Of a stretch of DNA of 13,567 nt, positions 7,574 through 13,567 are shown piece by piece. The first letter of the stretch is position 1. Every line of letters begins with the position of its first letter. The notes under the pieces were generated by a model. It ran no database searches and was not told where the DNA came from. It saw only the letters and a program-made list of their open reading frames with translations. A program made the position numbers and the translations under genes. The stretch is from an uncultured Bacteroides sp. (lineage in GTDB: Bacteria; Bacteroidota; Bacteroidia; Bacteroidales; Bacteroidaceae): assembly GCF_910578895.1 (NCBI RefSeq), contig NZ_CAJTSC010000046.1, forward strand, positions 9,729-23,295, read 5' to 3'.

Positions 7574-8185
7574 TTAATGTTCGGCGAAAAGCGAGCAGAA
7601 ACCTTGCTTATTGAACTGATAGTACATTTCGATGCGTTGGGGCGTATCGTTTTCAAGCAACATAAGCAGTTCTTTTGCAAATTCAAGTGCCGCAGAGCCG
7701 TTTGCCGTCACTATGTTCCCGTCACTCACCGCTTGGGCATGGACGTAACCCTCGGGATTCATGTAGTTCTCCCCGCCCCAAAGTTTCAGTTGCTCCACAC
7801 CGTTGCCGGTATGTTTAACGGCATTGAGAAATCCGTACTTTGCCATGAACGAAGCCCCGTTGCAGATTGCACCTACAATCTTACCTTTCGCAATAGCTTG
7901 TTCCACAATCGGCACGACCCGTTCAGCAACAGGCGTGCTCCAGCCGAAACCGCCAATCAGCACCAATGCCGCATAATCACCGGGCATCGTGTCGAAAGAG
8001 TAATCGGGCAGGATACGAAAACCGCCGATTGATTTGACCGGTTCCAATGTCGGGGCCACAATCTTATTGACATACTTCGGATTTTCCTTTAAGGCAAATT
8101 CATCAGAAGCAACAGGTTCCGAAAGATATACCATCTCATGGGCGGCATAGTCCGGCAAGAGGATATACAAAATTTCGTTGTTCAT
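7574..8185 (-). CDS. DJ-1/PfpI-superfamily protein (class I glutamine amidotransferase-like)
   Basis: This is a cytoplasmic flavodoxin-like alpha/beta protein of the DJ-1/PfpI superfamily, 203 residues, normal for single-domain members. The nucleophile elbow is visible as IVGAICNGASF with Cys108. The preceding strand (AALVLIGGFGWST, 72-84) supplies the usual glycine-rich loop, and TANGSAALEFAKELL near the C-terminus matches the conserved last-helix region. The residue after the nucleophile is Asn, not the His of PfpI-type proteases, so a protease-type Cys-His pair is not present at this position. Overall pattern (FLNAVKHTGN after the elbow) recalls the YoaZ-like amidotransferase-like branch. 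Family roles include chaperone-like, glyoxalase and stress functions; none can be assigned here. It starts 60 bp after the acetyltransferase-like gene on the same strand, suggesting an operon. Confidence 0.85.
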   Translation of the reverse strand: MNNEILYILLPDYAAHEMVYLSEPVASDEFALKENPKYVNKIVAPTLEPVKSIGGFRILPDYSFDTMPGDYAALVLIGGFGWSTPVAERVVPIVEQAIAKGKIVGAICNGASFMAKYGFLNAVKHTGNGVEQLKLWGGENYMNPEGYVHAQAVSDGNIVTANGSAALEFAKELLMLLENDTPQRIEMYYQFNKQGFCSLFAEH

Positions 8186-8245
8186 CTTTTTTTAGTTGTT
8201 TTTACGTGAGTAATTTATCAGGACTGTTTAATTTCTTTCTTCGTA

Positions 8246-8899
8246 TCATGCAATCTCTTTCAAGTGTTTTTCTATCTTCTCAAAAAAAGAAGCCAGATGC
8301 GAACCGTCTACAAAAGCATGATTCACATAGATGGAGAGCGGAAAAACCAAGCGCTCGCCGCGAGACACCACCTTGCCGACGGTCATCAGCGGATGGCTGC
8401 ATCCGTTACCGGCTTCTGCCACCGTATAAGTAGTTGACGTAAAGTACATCTTGGGCACCGCACTCAGATGCACCACATCATAATCGCCTTGCCGCATCAG
8501 TGCCTTCTCCGTGCCGTACGGGTCGCCGTCTTCGGGAATATTCGTAATCAGCGCATACGCTTCGGCGTAAAAGCGTTCGAAATCTTCGTAATAGGGAATG
8601 CGGACCGTATAAAAGGTTTTTCCCGGAACTGCAATCGGAGAAATAATATCCACTCGGTCGTGAAAAACCACCTGCCCGTTCTTGTCGGTGCGGTAACGAA
8701 GCTCGTCCACCTCATTGGCAGAACGCAGAACGGCATACAAATAATAAAGGAAAAAGGAATGCTTCGATTTCCTTGCCGAAACACTTGCTTCTGTACAGTC
8801 TATCTCGGTAGTAACCGAATACCATGAATTTAAAAACGAGCGGAAAAAGCCGTAATTGTCACGACGCTCCCAAGTATCAATGTCGATAATGTGCTTCAT
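8246..8899 (-). CDS. Chloramphenicol acetyltransferase-like protein (CatA fold)
   Basis: This 217-residue protein has the length and layout of trimeric type-A chloramphenicol acetyltransferases, which move an acetyl group from acetyl-CoA to a hydroxyl. The start IDIDTWERRDNYGFF matches the CatA N-terminus. The active-site segment YVNHAFVDGSH carries the catalytic His194 and Asp198 in the HxxxD spacing, and HLSAVPKMYFTSTTYTV corresponds to the region holding the conserved active-site Ser. It departs from the classical CAT signature: Gln, the first His and the aromatic after DG are replaced by Tyr, Asn and Ser, and the usual Trp after the SxxP segment is Lys. The acceptor may therefore not be chloramphenicol. 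It begins just 19 bp after the dsbD terminator and is followed by the DJ-1-like gene. Its origin by transfer is not evident from base composition. Confidence 0.85.
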   Translation of the reverse strand: MKHIIDIDTWERRDNYGFFRSFLNSWYSVTTEIDCTEASVSARKSKHSFFLYYLYAVLRSANEVDELRYRTDKNGQVVFHDRVDIISPIAVPGKTFYTVRIPYYEDFERFYAEAYALITNIPEDGDPYGTEKALMRQGDYDVVHLSAVPKMYFTSTTYTVAEAGNGCSHPLMTVGKVVSRGERLVFPLSIYVNHAFVDGSHLASFFEKIEKHLKEIA

Positions 8900-8918
8900 A
8901 AATAAAAAACGAATTATG

Positions 8919-8947
8919 AAAAAAAGGACGCTTGTGCAGCATCCTTT
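8919..8947 (-). terminator. Rho-independent terminator downstream of dsbD
   Basis: On the minus strand a 9-bp stem (AAAGGATGC pairing with GCGTCCTTT, one T-G wobble) encloses a 7-nt loop (TGCACAA). The 3' arm runs into a tract of 7 T residues (8919-8925). It lies 15 bp beyond the dsbD stop codon, the right place and orientation to end dsbD transcription. The T tract ends only 19 bp before the acetyltransferase-like start codon, so read-through or attenuation may link the two units. Confidence 0.85.
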
Positions 8948-8962
8948 ATCCGATTTAGTCCA

Positions 8963-10948
8963 TCATTTCCCTTTTTTATAATTTTCCAATCCGGTCTGCA
9001 GGAACTCGATGTACTTTGAAATGCTTTCATCGTACGAGTACGATTTGTTCAGCGGCTCGCCCTCATTGTTGATCAGCATGTAGAAAGGCTGTGTATTGGC
9101 GCCGAACTTGACACGCTGCAAATAGCTCCACTTGTCTCCTACCGTACGCAAGGTGCGCTCCGTGCCATTCTCCACAATCTTCACCGGCGAAGGAAGCGGA
9201 GTCTTGTTGTCTACATAAAGTGTGATGAGCACATAGTCGTTATTGATGATATCGCTGATTTTCGGATCTGTCCATACGGCAAGCTCCATCTTGCGGCAGT
9301 TCACACAACCGTAGCCTGTAAAATCAAGCATCACCGGTTTGCCATGCTGACGGGCATACTCCATGCCAAGCTCATAGTCATCGAACTTAGCATGTACTTC
9401 ATTATTGTACAGATTGAAATCCTGGGTCTGCATAGGCGGCGCAAAGGCACTGACCGCCTTCAACGGCGCTCCCCACAAACCGGGAAGCATGTACACTGCA
9501 AATGCCAGTGAACACAATGCTATGAAGAAACGAGGTACGCTGACCTTGGTGTCATCATCATCGTGAGGAAACTTGATTTTGCCCAACAGGTAGAGACCGA
9601 GCAAGGCAAACAGCACTATCCATAAGGCAAGGAAAGTTTCACGGTCGAGTATGCGCCAACCGTAAGCCAAATCGGCTACAGAAAGGAACTTCAAGGCAAA
9701 TGCCAGTTCCAGGAAGCCGAGCGTCACCTTGATTACATTCATCCAGCCGCCCGACTTGGGCATCGACTTCAACCAGGACGGGAACAGCGCAAACAGCGTG
9801 AACGGCAATGCCAAAGCAAGGGCAAAACCCAGCATTCCGATAGCCGGGGCAATCATGTTGCCCGTAGTGGAAACCTGCACCAACAAGAAACCAATAATGG
9901 GTCCCGTACATGAAAATGATACCAATGACAAGGTAAATGCCATCAGGAAGATACTCAACAAACCACCGGTCTTTTCCGCTTTAGAATCCACCGCATTACT
10001 CCATTTGGAAGGCAACGTAATCTCAAAAGCTCCGAAGAAAGAAGCGGCGAAAACCACCAGCATCAAGAAGAAGAAAATATTGAATACGGCATTCGTCGAC
10101 AGCGAGTTCAAGGCATTGGCACCAAAAAGTCCGGTAACCAACAATCCCAAAGTAACATATATCACCACAATGGAAGCGCCGTAGGTCCAGGCATCACGAA
10201 TACCTTTCTTCTTGTCCTTACTGCGTTTCAAAAAGAAACTGACGGTCATCGGGATAATAGGCCACACGCAAGGCGTGAACAATGCCAGCAGCCCGCCGAT
10301 AAATCCGGTTATGAAAATATAAACCCAAGACATATCTTCTTGCGAAGTGGTTTCTCCCAATGCCTGCAATTCGTTGACAACCGGTTTCCAAAGGTCGGCA
10401 GCTTCATTTTCGACAACCGTTGTTCCGGCAGTTCCATCCGCTTCGCCGGCAACAACCGTATCTTCGGTCTGAACGGTTTCGGACGCGGCTGTGCCTTCCG
10501 TCTTACCCGAAAAGCTGAACGGTACCTGTGTAGGCGGCAAGCAGTTTTCGTCATTACATGCACCATATTCCAAATAACCCGCTATCTTATAGGCACCGTC
10601 GGTCAGTTTCAACTTCTGTGTAAATTGAACGAAATTGGCAAAATAGCGCACCTTCATCTCGAACAACTTATCGAATGCGGCAATCTCTTCGCCTACCGGC
10701 TCCAACTTGCCTGCAAGTTCCGCGCCCGAGATTTCTTCGACATTAAATGTTGCCGAAATAGGACCGCCCTCTCCCAATTCGGTTGAGTACACATGCCAGC
10801 CTTTGTCAATTGTTCCGGTAAATATGACCTCCGCCTCGCCTGCCTGCAAATTCTTCAGTTCCGACTTAAACTTGACAGGTTCCTGTATCTGCGCCTGCAC
10901 CGCCACGGCAAGCAACAACAGGAGAAAAGAAAAAAATATCTTTTTCAT
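8963..10948 (-). CDS. dsbD: Thiol:disulfide interchange protein DsbD
   Basis: DsbD carries electrons from cytoplasmic thioredoxin across the inner membrane to periplasmic thiol proteins. All three modules and their cysteine pairs are present. After a signal peptide (1-19), the N-terminal periplasmic domain (about 22-148) has Cys131 and Cys136 (YGACNDENCLPP). The membrane domain (about 206-490) has Cys227 in FTPCVWPIIP and Cys347 in FSCTGPIIGF. The C-terminal thioredoxin-like domain (about 515-655) has Cys548/Cys551 in GYGCVNCRKME. A Glu/Asp/Thr/Ala-rich linker (about 149-205) joins the first domain to the membrane and is longer than in the E. coli protein. The total of 661 residues is somewhat above the E. 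coli length. It follows the Dabb gene by 41 bp, probably as one operon, and ends at a strong terminator. Expected roles are cytochrome c maturation, disulfide repair or periplasmic reduction. Confidence 0.95.
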   Translation of the reverse strand: MKKIFFSFLLLLLAVAVQAQIQEPVKFKSELKNLQAGEAEVIFTGTIDKGWHVYSTELGEGGPISATFNVEEISGAELAGKLEPVGEEIAAFDKLFEMKVRYFANFVQFTQKLKLTDGAYKIAGYLEYGACNDENCLPPTQVPFSFSGKTEGTAASETVQTEDTVVAGEADGTAGTTVVENEAADLWKPVVNELQALGETTSQEDMSWVYIFITGFIGGLLALFTPCVWPIIPMTVSFFLKRSKDKKKGIRDAWTYGASIVVIYVTLGLLVTGLFGANALNSLSTNAVFNIFFFLMLVVFAASFFGAFEITLPSKWSNAVDSKAEKTGGLLSIFLMAFTLSLVSFSCTGPIIGFLLVQVSTTGNMIAPAIGMLGFALALALPFTLFALFPSWLKSMPKSGGWMNVIKVTLGFLELAFALKFLSVADLAYGWRILDRETFLALWIVLFALLGLYLLGKIKFPHDDDDTKVSVPRFFIALCSLAFAVYMLPGLWGAPLKAVSAFAPPMQTQDFNLYNNEVHAKFDDYELGMEYARQHGKPVMLDFTGYGCVNCRKMELAVWTDPKISDIINNDYVLITLYVDNKTPLPSPVKIVENGTERTLRTVGDKWSYLQRVKFGANTQPFYMLINNEGEPLNKSYSYDESISKYIEFLQTGLENYKKGK

Positions 10949-10989
10949 TCTTTTATATTTCTCAATTGTATTTCCCTACTTTACAATTC

Positions 10990-11289
10990 TCAATTTTCAT
11001 AGTCCACGCAAGCACGGCTCTCCTTGACCTCGGCGATGAGTTTACCGGCAGCCACGTGCTCAGGGTGCGTAGCGTAGAATTTCACATCGTCCAACGTATC
11101 GAATTCGCTGTAAAGAGCGATGCTCCAGCTCTCGGAAGGATTGATGTTCAGCCCGACCTCAATCTTGCGTATAACGGATATTTTGGCAGGAAGCGCTTCG
11201 ATGGCTTTCTTAAAATTATTCATTGCCGCTAACTTTTCGTCAGCAGGCACTTCGTCTTTCAGCTTAAATAAGACAATATGCTTTACCAT
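10990..11289 (-). CDS. Dabb-family (stress-responsive alpha/beta-barrel) protein
   Basis: This is a small 99-residue protein with the dimeric alpha+beta barrel (Dabb) fold. Typical features are the opening strand MVKHIVLFKLKDE, a helix (KLAAMNNFKKAIEALP), a central strand pair (IRKIEVGLNIN, WSIALYSEFDTLDDVKFYATHPEH) and the closing strand ESRACVDYE. The FDTLDDVKFYATHPEHV region is a family hallmark. The frame continues 20 codons upstream to a TTG at 11349, but the ATG at 11289 begins exactly at the conserved MVKHIVLF start and is preferred. No catalytic residue can be assigned; bacterial members are poorly understood and are often annotated as stress-responsive. It is the first gene of a likely Dabb-dsbD operon and is transcribed divergently from udk. 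Confidence 0.88.
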   Translation of the reverse strand: MVKHIVLFKLKDEVPADEKLAAMNNFKKAIEALPAKISVIRKIEVGLNINPSESWSIALYSEFDTLDDVKFYATHPEHVAAGKLIAEVKESRACVDYEN

Positions 11290-11292
11290 AAC

Positions 11293-11324
11293 TTTGTTAT
11301 TTAAATGATTTATATCTATATTTG
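11293..11324 (+). promoter_or_regulatory. Bacteroidetes-type promoter for udk
   Basis: The plus strand shows TTTG at 11293-11296, a 20-bp spacer, and TATATTTG at 11317-11324. This matches both elements of the Bacteroidetes vegetative promoter (TTTG, 19-21 bp, TAnnTTTG) with ideal spacing. A start site near 11330 would give a leader of about 60 nt before the udk ATG at 11393. Confidence 0.7.
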
Positions 11325-11325
11325 T

Positions 11326-11340
11326 CAACCGAAACGGTTG
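11326..11340. promoter_or_regulatory. Dyad CAACCG-AAA-CGGTTG in the divergent promoter region
   Basis: A perfect 6-bp inverted repeat with an AAA centre is followed on the plus strand by a C and then TTTTT. It begins 2 bp after the udk -7 element, so it covers the predicted start site. It could be an operator acting on both divergent genes, or an RNA hairpin. The T run gives it a terminator-like look on the plus strand, but it is too close to the promoter for an ordinary terminator. The role is inferred. Confidence 0.4.
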
Positions 11341-11353
11341 CTTTTTCAAACCG

Positions 11354-11361
11354 CAAAAATA
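11354..11361 (-). promoter_or_regulatory. Possible -7 element for the Dabb-dsbD unit
   Basis: The minus strand reads TATTTTTG, which fits TAnnTTTG, about 65 bp upstream of the Dabb ATG. No convincing TTTG is found 19-21 bp further upstream, so support is weak. The leader would include the dyad at 11326-11340. Confidence 0.3.
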
Positions 11362-11392
11362 CTCGTTTTGTTTTAATTATACACTTAAACGG

Positions 11393-11998
11393 ATGTTAAT
11401 AATAGGAATTGCAGGCGGAACCGGGTCGGGAAAGACCACCGTCGTACGTAAAATAGTGGAAAGTCTGCCGGCAGGCGAAGTGGTGTTGCTGCCTCAGGAC
11501 TCTTATTACAAGGACAGCAGCCATGTGCCTGTAGAAGAACGGCAGAATATTAATTTCGACCACCCGGATGCTTTCGACTGGGGACTTTTGTCGAAGCACA
11601 TATCCATGCTTCGCGAAGGCAAGAGCATCGAACAACCCACCTATTCCTATCTGACCTGTACGCGCCAGTCCGAAACCATTCACATCGAGCCTCGGGAAGT
11701 CATTATCGTCGAAGGCATCCTTGCTTTGTGCGACAAGAAACTACGCAGCATGATGGATCTCAAGATTTTCGTCGATGCAGACCCGGACGAACGCCTTATC
11801 CGTGTCATCCAGCGCGATGTCATAGAGCGTGGACGCACGGCAGAAGCCGTAATGGAGCGTTATACCCGCATTCTGAAGCCGATGCATCTTCAGTTTATAG
11901 AACCTTGCAAGCGATATGCCGACCTTATCGTGCCGGAAGGTGGAAACAACCGGATAGCGATTGATATCCTTACGATGTATATCAAAAAGCATTTATAG
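11393..11998 (+). CDS. udk: Uridine kinase (uridine/cytidine kinase) with an atypical base-binding residue
   Basis: This cytoplasmic pyrimidine salvage enzyme would phosphorylate uridine and cytidine to UMP and CMP using ATP or GTP. It is collinear with E. coli Udk over nearly its whole length. The Walker A loop GGTGSGKT is at 8-15, the catalytic Asp36 region is PQDSYYKD, the nucleoside-binding NFDHPDAFD is at 54-62, VEGILAL starts at 106, and RDVIERGR plus the closing RIAIDIL segment are present. Its 201 residues are close to the usual 205-215. The notable change is PTYSYLTCTR at 82-91: other family members have YxxxHxR here (E. coli YSYVEHTR), and the His that contacts the base is Cys89. 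The gene has a well-formed promoter at 11293-11324 and lies a few bases upstream of the MltF frame, with which it is likely co-transcribed. Confidence 0.95.
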   Translation: MLIIGIAGGTGSGKTTVVRKIVESLPAGEVVLLPQDSYYKDSSHVPVEERQNINFDHPDAFDWGLLSKHISMLREGKSIEQPTYSYLTCTRQSETIHIEPREVIIVEGILALCDKKLRSMMDLKIFVDADPDERLIRVIQRDVIERGRTAEAVMERYTRILKPMHLQFIEPCKRYADLIVPEGGNNRIAIDILTMYIKKHL

Positions 11999-12079
11999 GT
12001 AATGGGGTTCCGCAAGTTCAGTTTCCCAGCCAACAAAACTTCGGTTAATAAACCTACATGTGTTCGTTTGGCTCCTGCC

Positions 12080-13468
12080 ATGTCAGTCTTCCATTGTCAA
12101 TTGTTACTTGCAATACTGTTGTTTTGCAGTGTTGCAGGCTGTCGTGGCAATCATAGTGCGGCTAACGCAGAAGAAGCCGGCGACTTGCAGCAGATAAAAG
12201 ACAGCGGAGAGCTGGTGGTGTTGACCTTGTACAGTTCCACGTCCTATTTCATCTACCGTGGGCAAGACATGGGATTCCAATATGAACTGAGCGAACAGTT
12301 TGCTAAAAACCTTGGTGTGAAACTGAAGATTAAAGTCGCCCAAAACGTACGCGACCTCATCGAAAAGCTCCGCGCGGGCGAAGGCGACCTCATAGCCTAC
12401 AACCTGCCCATAACCAAAGAATGGAAAGACAGCTTGCTATATTGCGGCGAGGAAGTGATAACCCATCAAGTCATTGTGCAACGTGCAGGCGGACGCAGCA
12501 AACCGCTGAAAGACGTAACGGAGCTTATCGGAAAGGATGTATATGTAAAACCCGGAAAGCATTACGAACGCCTTGTCAACCTGGACAAGGAGTTAGGAGG
12601 CGGTATCCGTATTCACAAAGTAAGCAACGACAGCATCACGACAGAGGACTTGATTATGCAAGTGTCGCAAGGCAAGATACCCTATACCGTAGCAGACAAT
12701 GATGTGGCGCGGCTCAACACCACCTACTATCCCAACCTGAACATCGGGCTCTCCATCAGTTTCGACCAACGGGCTTCGTGGGCGGTACGTAAGGATTGTC
12801 CGCAACTGGCGGAAGCCGCCGACAAATGGCACACCGAGAATATGACTTCTCCGGCATATACGGCAAGCATGAAGCGGTATTTCGAAATCAGCAAGGCAAT
12901 CCCCCATTCTCCCATCCTGTCCCTGCGGGAAGGAAAGATATCGCACTTCGACCACCTTTTTAAGAAATATGCGCCCGACATCGACTGGGACTGGCGCCTG
13001 TTGGCGTCTTTGGCTTATACGGAATCCAATTTCGATACGACCGCCGTGTCGTGGGCGGGCGCAAAGGGATTAATGCAACTGATGCCCGCCACAGCCCGTG
13101 CCATGGGAGTGCCCCCGGGAAAAGAGCTGGATCCGGAAGAGAGCATCAAGGCAGCCACCAAATACATTGCTGCCACTACCAAGAGTTTCTCGTCCGTACC
13201 TCAGGAAGAACGGATTAATTTTGTCCTGGCATCGTATAACTCCGGCATCGGGCATGTATTGGATGCCATGGCGTTAGCCGAGAAATACGGCAAGAACAAG
13301 TATGTATGGCGGCACAACGTGGAGAACTTCATTCTCTTGAAAAGCAATGAAGAGTACTTTACCGACCCGGTCTGCAAAAACGGCTATTTCCGCGGAATAG
13401 AGACTTATAACTTCGTGCGGGATATAACGGCGAGGTTTGAGCAATATAAGAAGAAGATAAAATCTTAG
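12080..13468 (+). CDS. mltF: Membrane-bound lytic murein transglycosylase of the MltF type (lipoprotein)
   Basis: This predicted lipoprotein cleaves peptidoglycan between MurNAc and GlcNAc, forming 1,6-anhydro ends. Numbered from the ATG at 12080 (462 residues), it has a lipoprotein signal with lipobox VAGC and Cys21. A solute-binding family 3-like domain spans about 36-270 (LQQIKDSGELVVLTL, MGFQYELSEQFAKNLGV). An SLT catalytic domain spans about 293-455, with catalytic Glu315 in YTESNF, GLMQLMP at 330-336 and ASYNSGIGHV at 384-393. This two-domain order is that of E. coli MltF (518 residues). The frame opens at an ATG at 12002, 3 bp after udk, adding 26 residues before the hydrophobic segment. 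That start would make an unusually long lipoprotein signal, so 12080 is preferred, although spacing favours 12002. Its stop codon overlaps the right-hand repeat. Confidence 0.92.
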   Translation: MSVFHCQLLLAILLFCSVAGCRGNHSAANAEEAGDLQQIKDSGELVVLTLYSSTSYFIYRGQDMGFQYELSEQFAKNLGVKLKIKVAQNVRDLIEKLRAGEGDLIAYNLPITKEWKDSLLYCGEEVITHQVIVQRAGGRSKPLKDVTELIGKDVYVKPGKHYERLVNLDKELGGGIRIHKVSNDSITTEDLIMQVSQGKIPYTVADNDVARLNTTYYPNLNIGLSISFDQRASWAVRKDCPQLAEAADKWHTENMTSPAYTASMKRYFEISKAIPHSPILSLREGKISHFDHLFKKYAPDIDWDWRLLASLAYTESNFDTTAVSWAGAKGLMQLMPATARAMGVPPGKELDPEESIKAATKYIAATTKSFSSVPQEERINFVLASYNSGIGHVLDAMALAEKYGKNKYVWRHNVENFILLKSNEEYFTDPVCKNGYFRGIETYNFVRDITARFEQYKKKIKS

Positions 13469-13567
13469 AGCCTGTTTAAATTTTCTTCAAAAAGTTTTTC
13501 TTCAGCTTCTTTTGAGGTTCTTTCCGGTCTGTTTTCCTCTTTTTATTCGTCACATAGCCCGCTATGC
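13465..13567 (+). repeat. Right copy of inverted repeat and adjoining unexplained sequence
   Basis: Bases 13465-13492 repeat, in inverted orientation, the first 28 bases of the window with one mismatch. The last two bases of the mltF TAG stop codon are the first two bases of the AGAGCC core. The sequence then runs through a pyrimidine-rich, apparently non-coding stretch to the palindrome CATAGC-CC-GCTATG (13553-13566) and off the edge. This is consistent with the end of a dispersed repeat or insertion element beginning just after mltF. No transposase is seen in the window, so the identity is unresolved. Confidence 0.65.

Noticed and set aside
8246..8899. Calling the CAT-like gene a proven chloramphenicol resistance determinant
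   Set aside because: Signature residues differ from classical CATs and no resistance-linked mobile context is present, so only the fold and catalytic pair are claimed.
10964..10988. Inverted repeat AATTGTA / TACAATT between the Dabb gene and dsbD
   Set aside because: The stem is 7 bp with one G-C pair and no T run. Terminating here would split a tight operon, so it is treated as AT-rich noise.
11290..11349. Upstream extension of the Dabb gene by 20 codons
   Set aside because: It would begin with TTG, and the conserved Dabb fold starts exactly at the ATG at 11289. The extension also covers the udk promoter.

Overview
The window looks like chromosome from a Bacteroides-type gut bacterium (phylum Bacteroidota). 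The evidence is a SusC/SusD outer-membrane pair with an ECF sigma factor and a FecR-type anti-sigma factor, a DUF2490 barrel protein, Bacteroidetes-style promoters (TTTG about 20 bp before TAnnTTTG), and little use of Shine-Dalgarno sequences. The species cannot be named from the sequence alone. Gene density is high: no gap between genes exceeds 155 bp, and there is no rRNA, tRNA or CRISPR array.

Region 1 (about 60-6684, all minus strand) is a complete signal-responsive uptake locus. In transcription order it holds an ECF sigma factor, a membrane anti-sigma factor (FecR plus DUF4974), a SusC-type TonB-dependent transporter with an N-terminal STN signalling domain, and a SusD-type surface lipoprotein. 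By analogy with Fec/Fox systems and Bacteroides glycan loci, ligand binding by SusC/SusD would be sensed through the STN domain, relieve the anti-sigma factor and free the sigma factor to transcribe susC-susD. No degradative enzyme is visible, so the substrate is unknown. A perfect 7-6-7 dyad lies just upstream of susC.

Region 2 (6840-8899, minus strand) carries a DUF2490 predicted outer-membrane barrel, a DJ-1/PfpI-superfamily protein and a chloramphenicol acetyltransferase-like protein. Region 3 (8963-11289, minus strand) is a Dabb-domain protein followed by a full-length DsbD thiol:disulfide interchange protein, closed by a strong intrinsic terminator just upstream of the acetyltransferase-like gene.

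Region 4 (11290-13468) starts at a divergent promoter region. On the plus strand it encodes uridine kinase (udk), followed closely by a lipoprotein lytic transglycosylase of the MltF type. The kinase has Cys where the family normally has the base-contacting His.

Both window edges carry the same roughly 28-bp repeat in opposite orientation, pointing outward (27 of 28 positions match). The right copy overlaps the mltF stop codon and continues into unexplained sequence ending in a small palindrome. These are probably ends of dispersed repeats or insertion elements beyond the window. No wholly new system is evident. The best leads are the enzyme-less sigma/anti-sigma-coupled SusCD locus with its dyad, the His-to-Cys change in uridine kinase, the terminator abutting the acetyltransferase gene, and the edge repeats.
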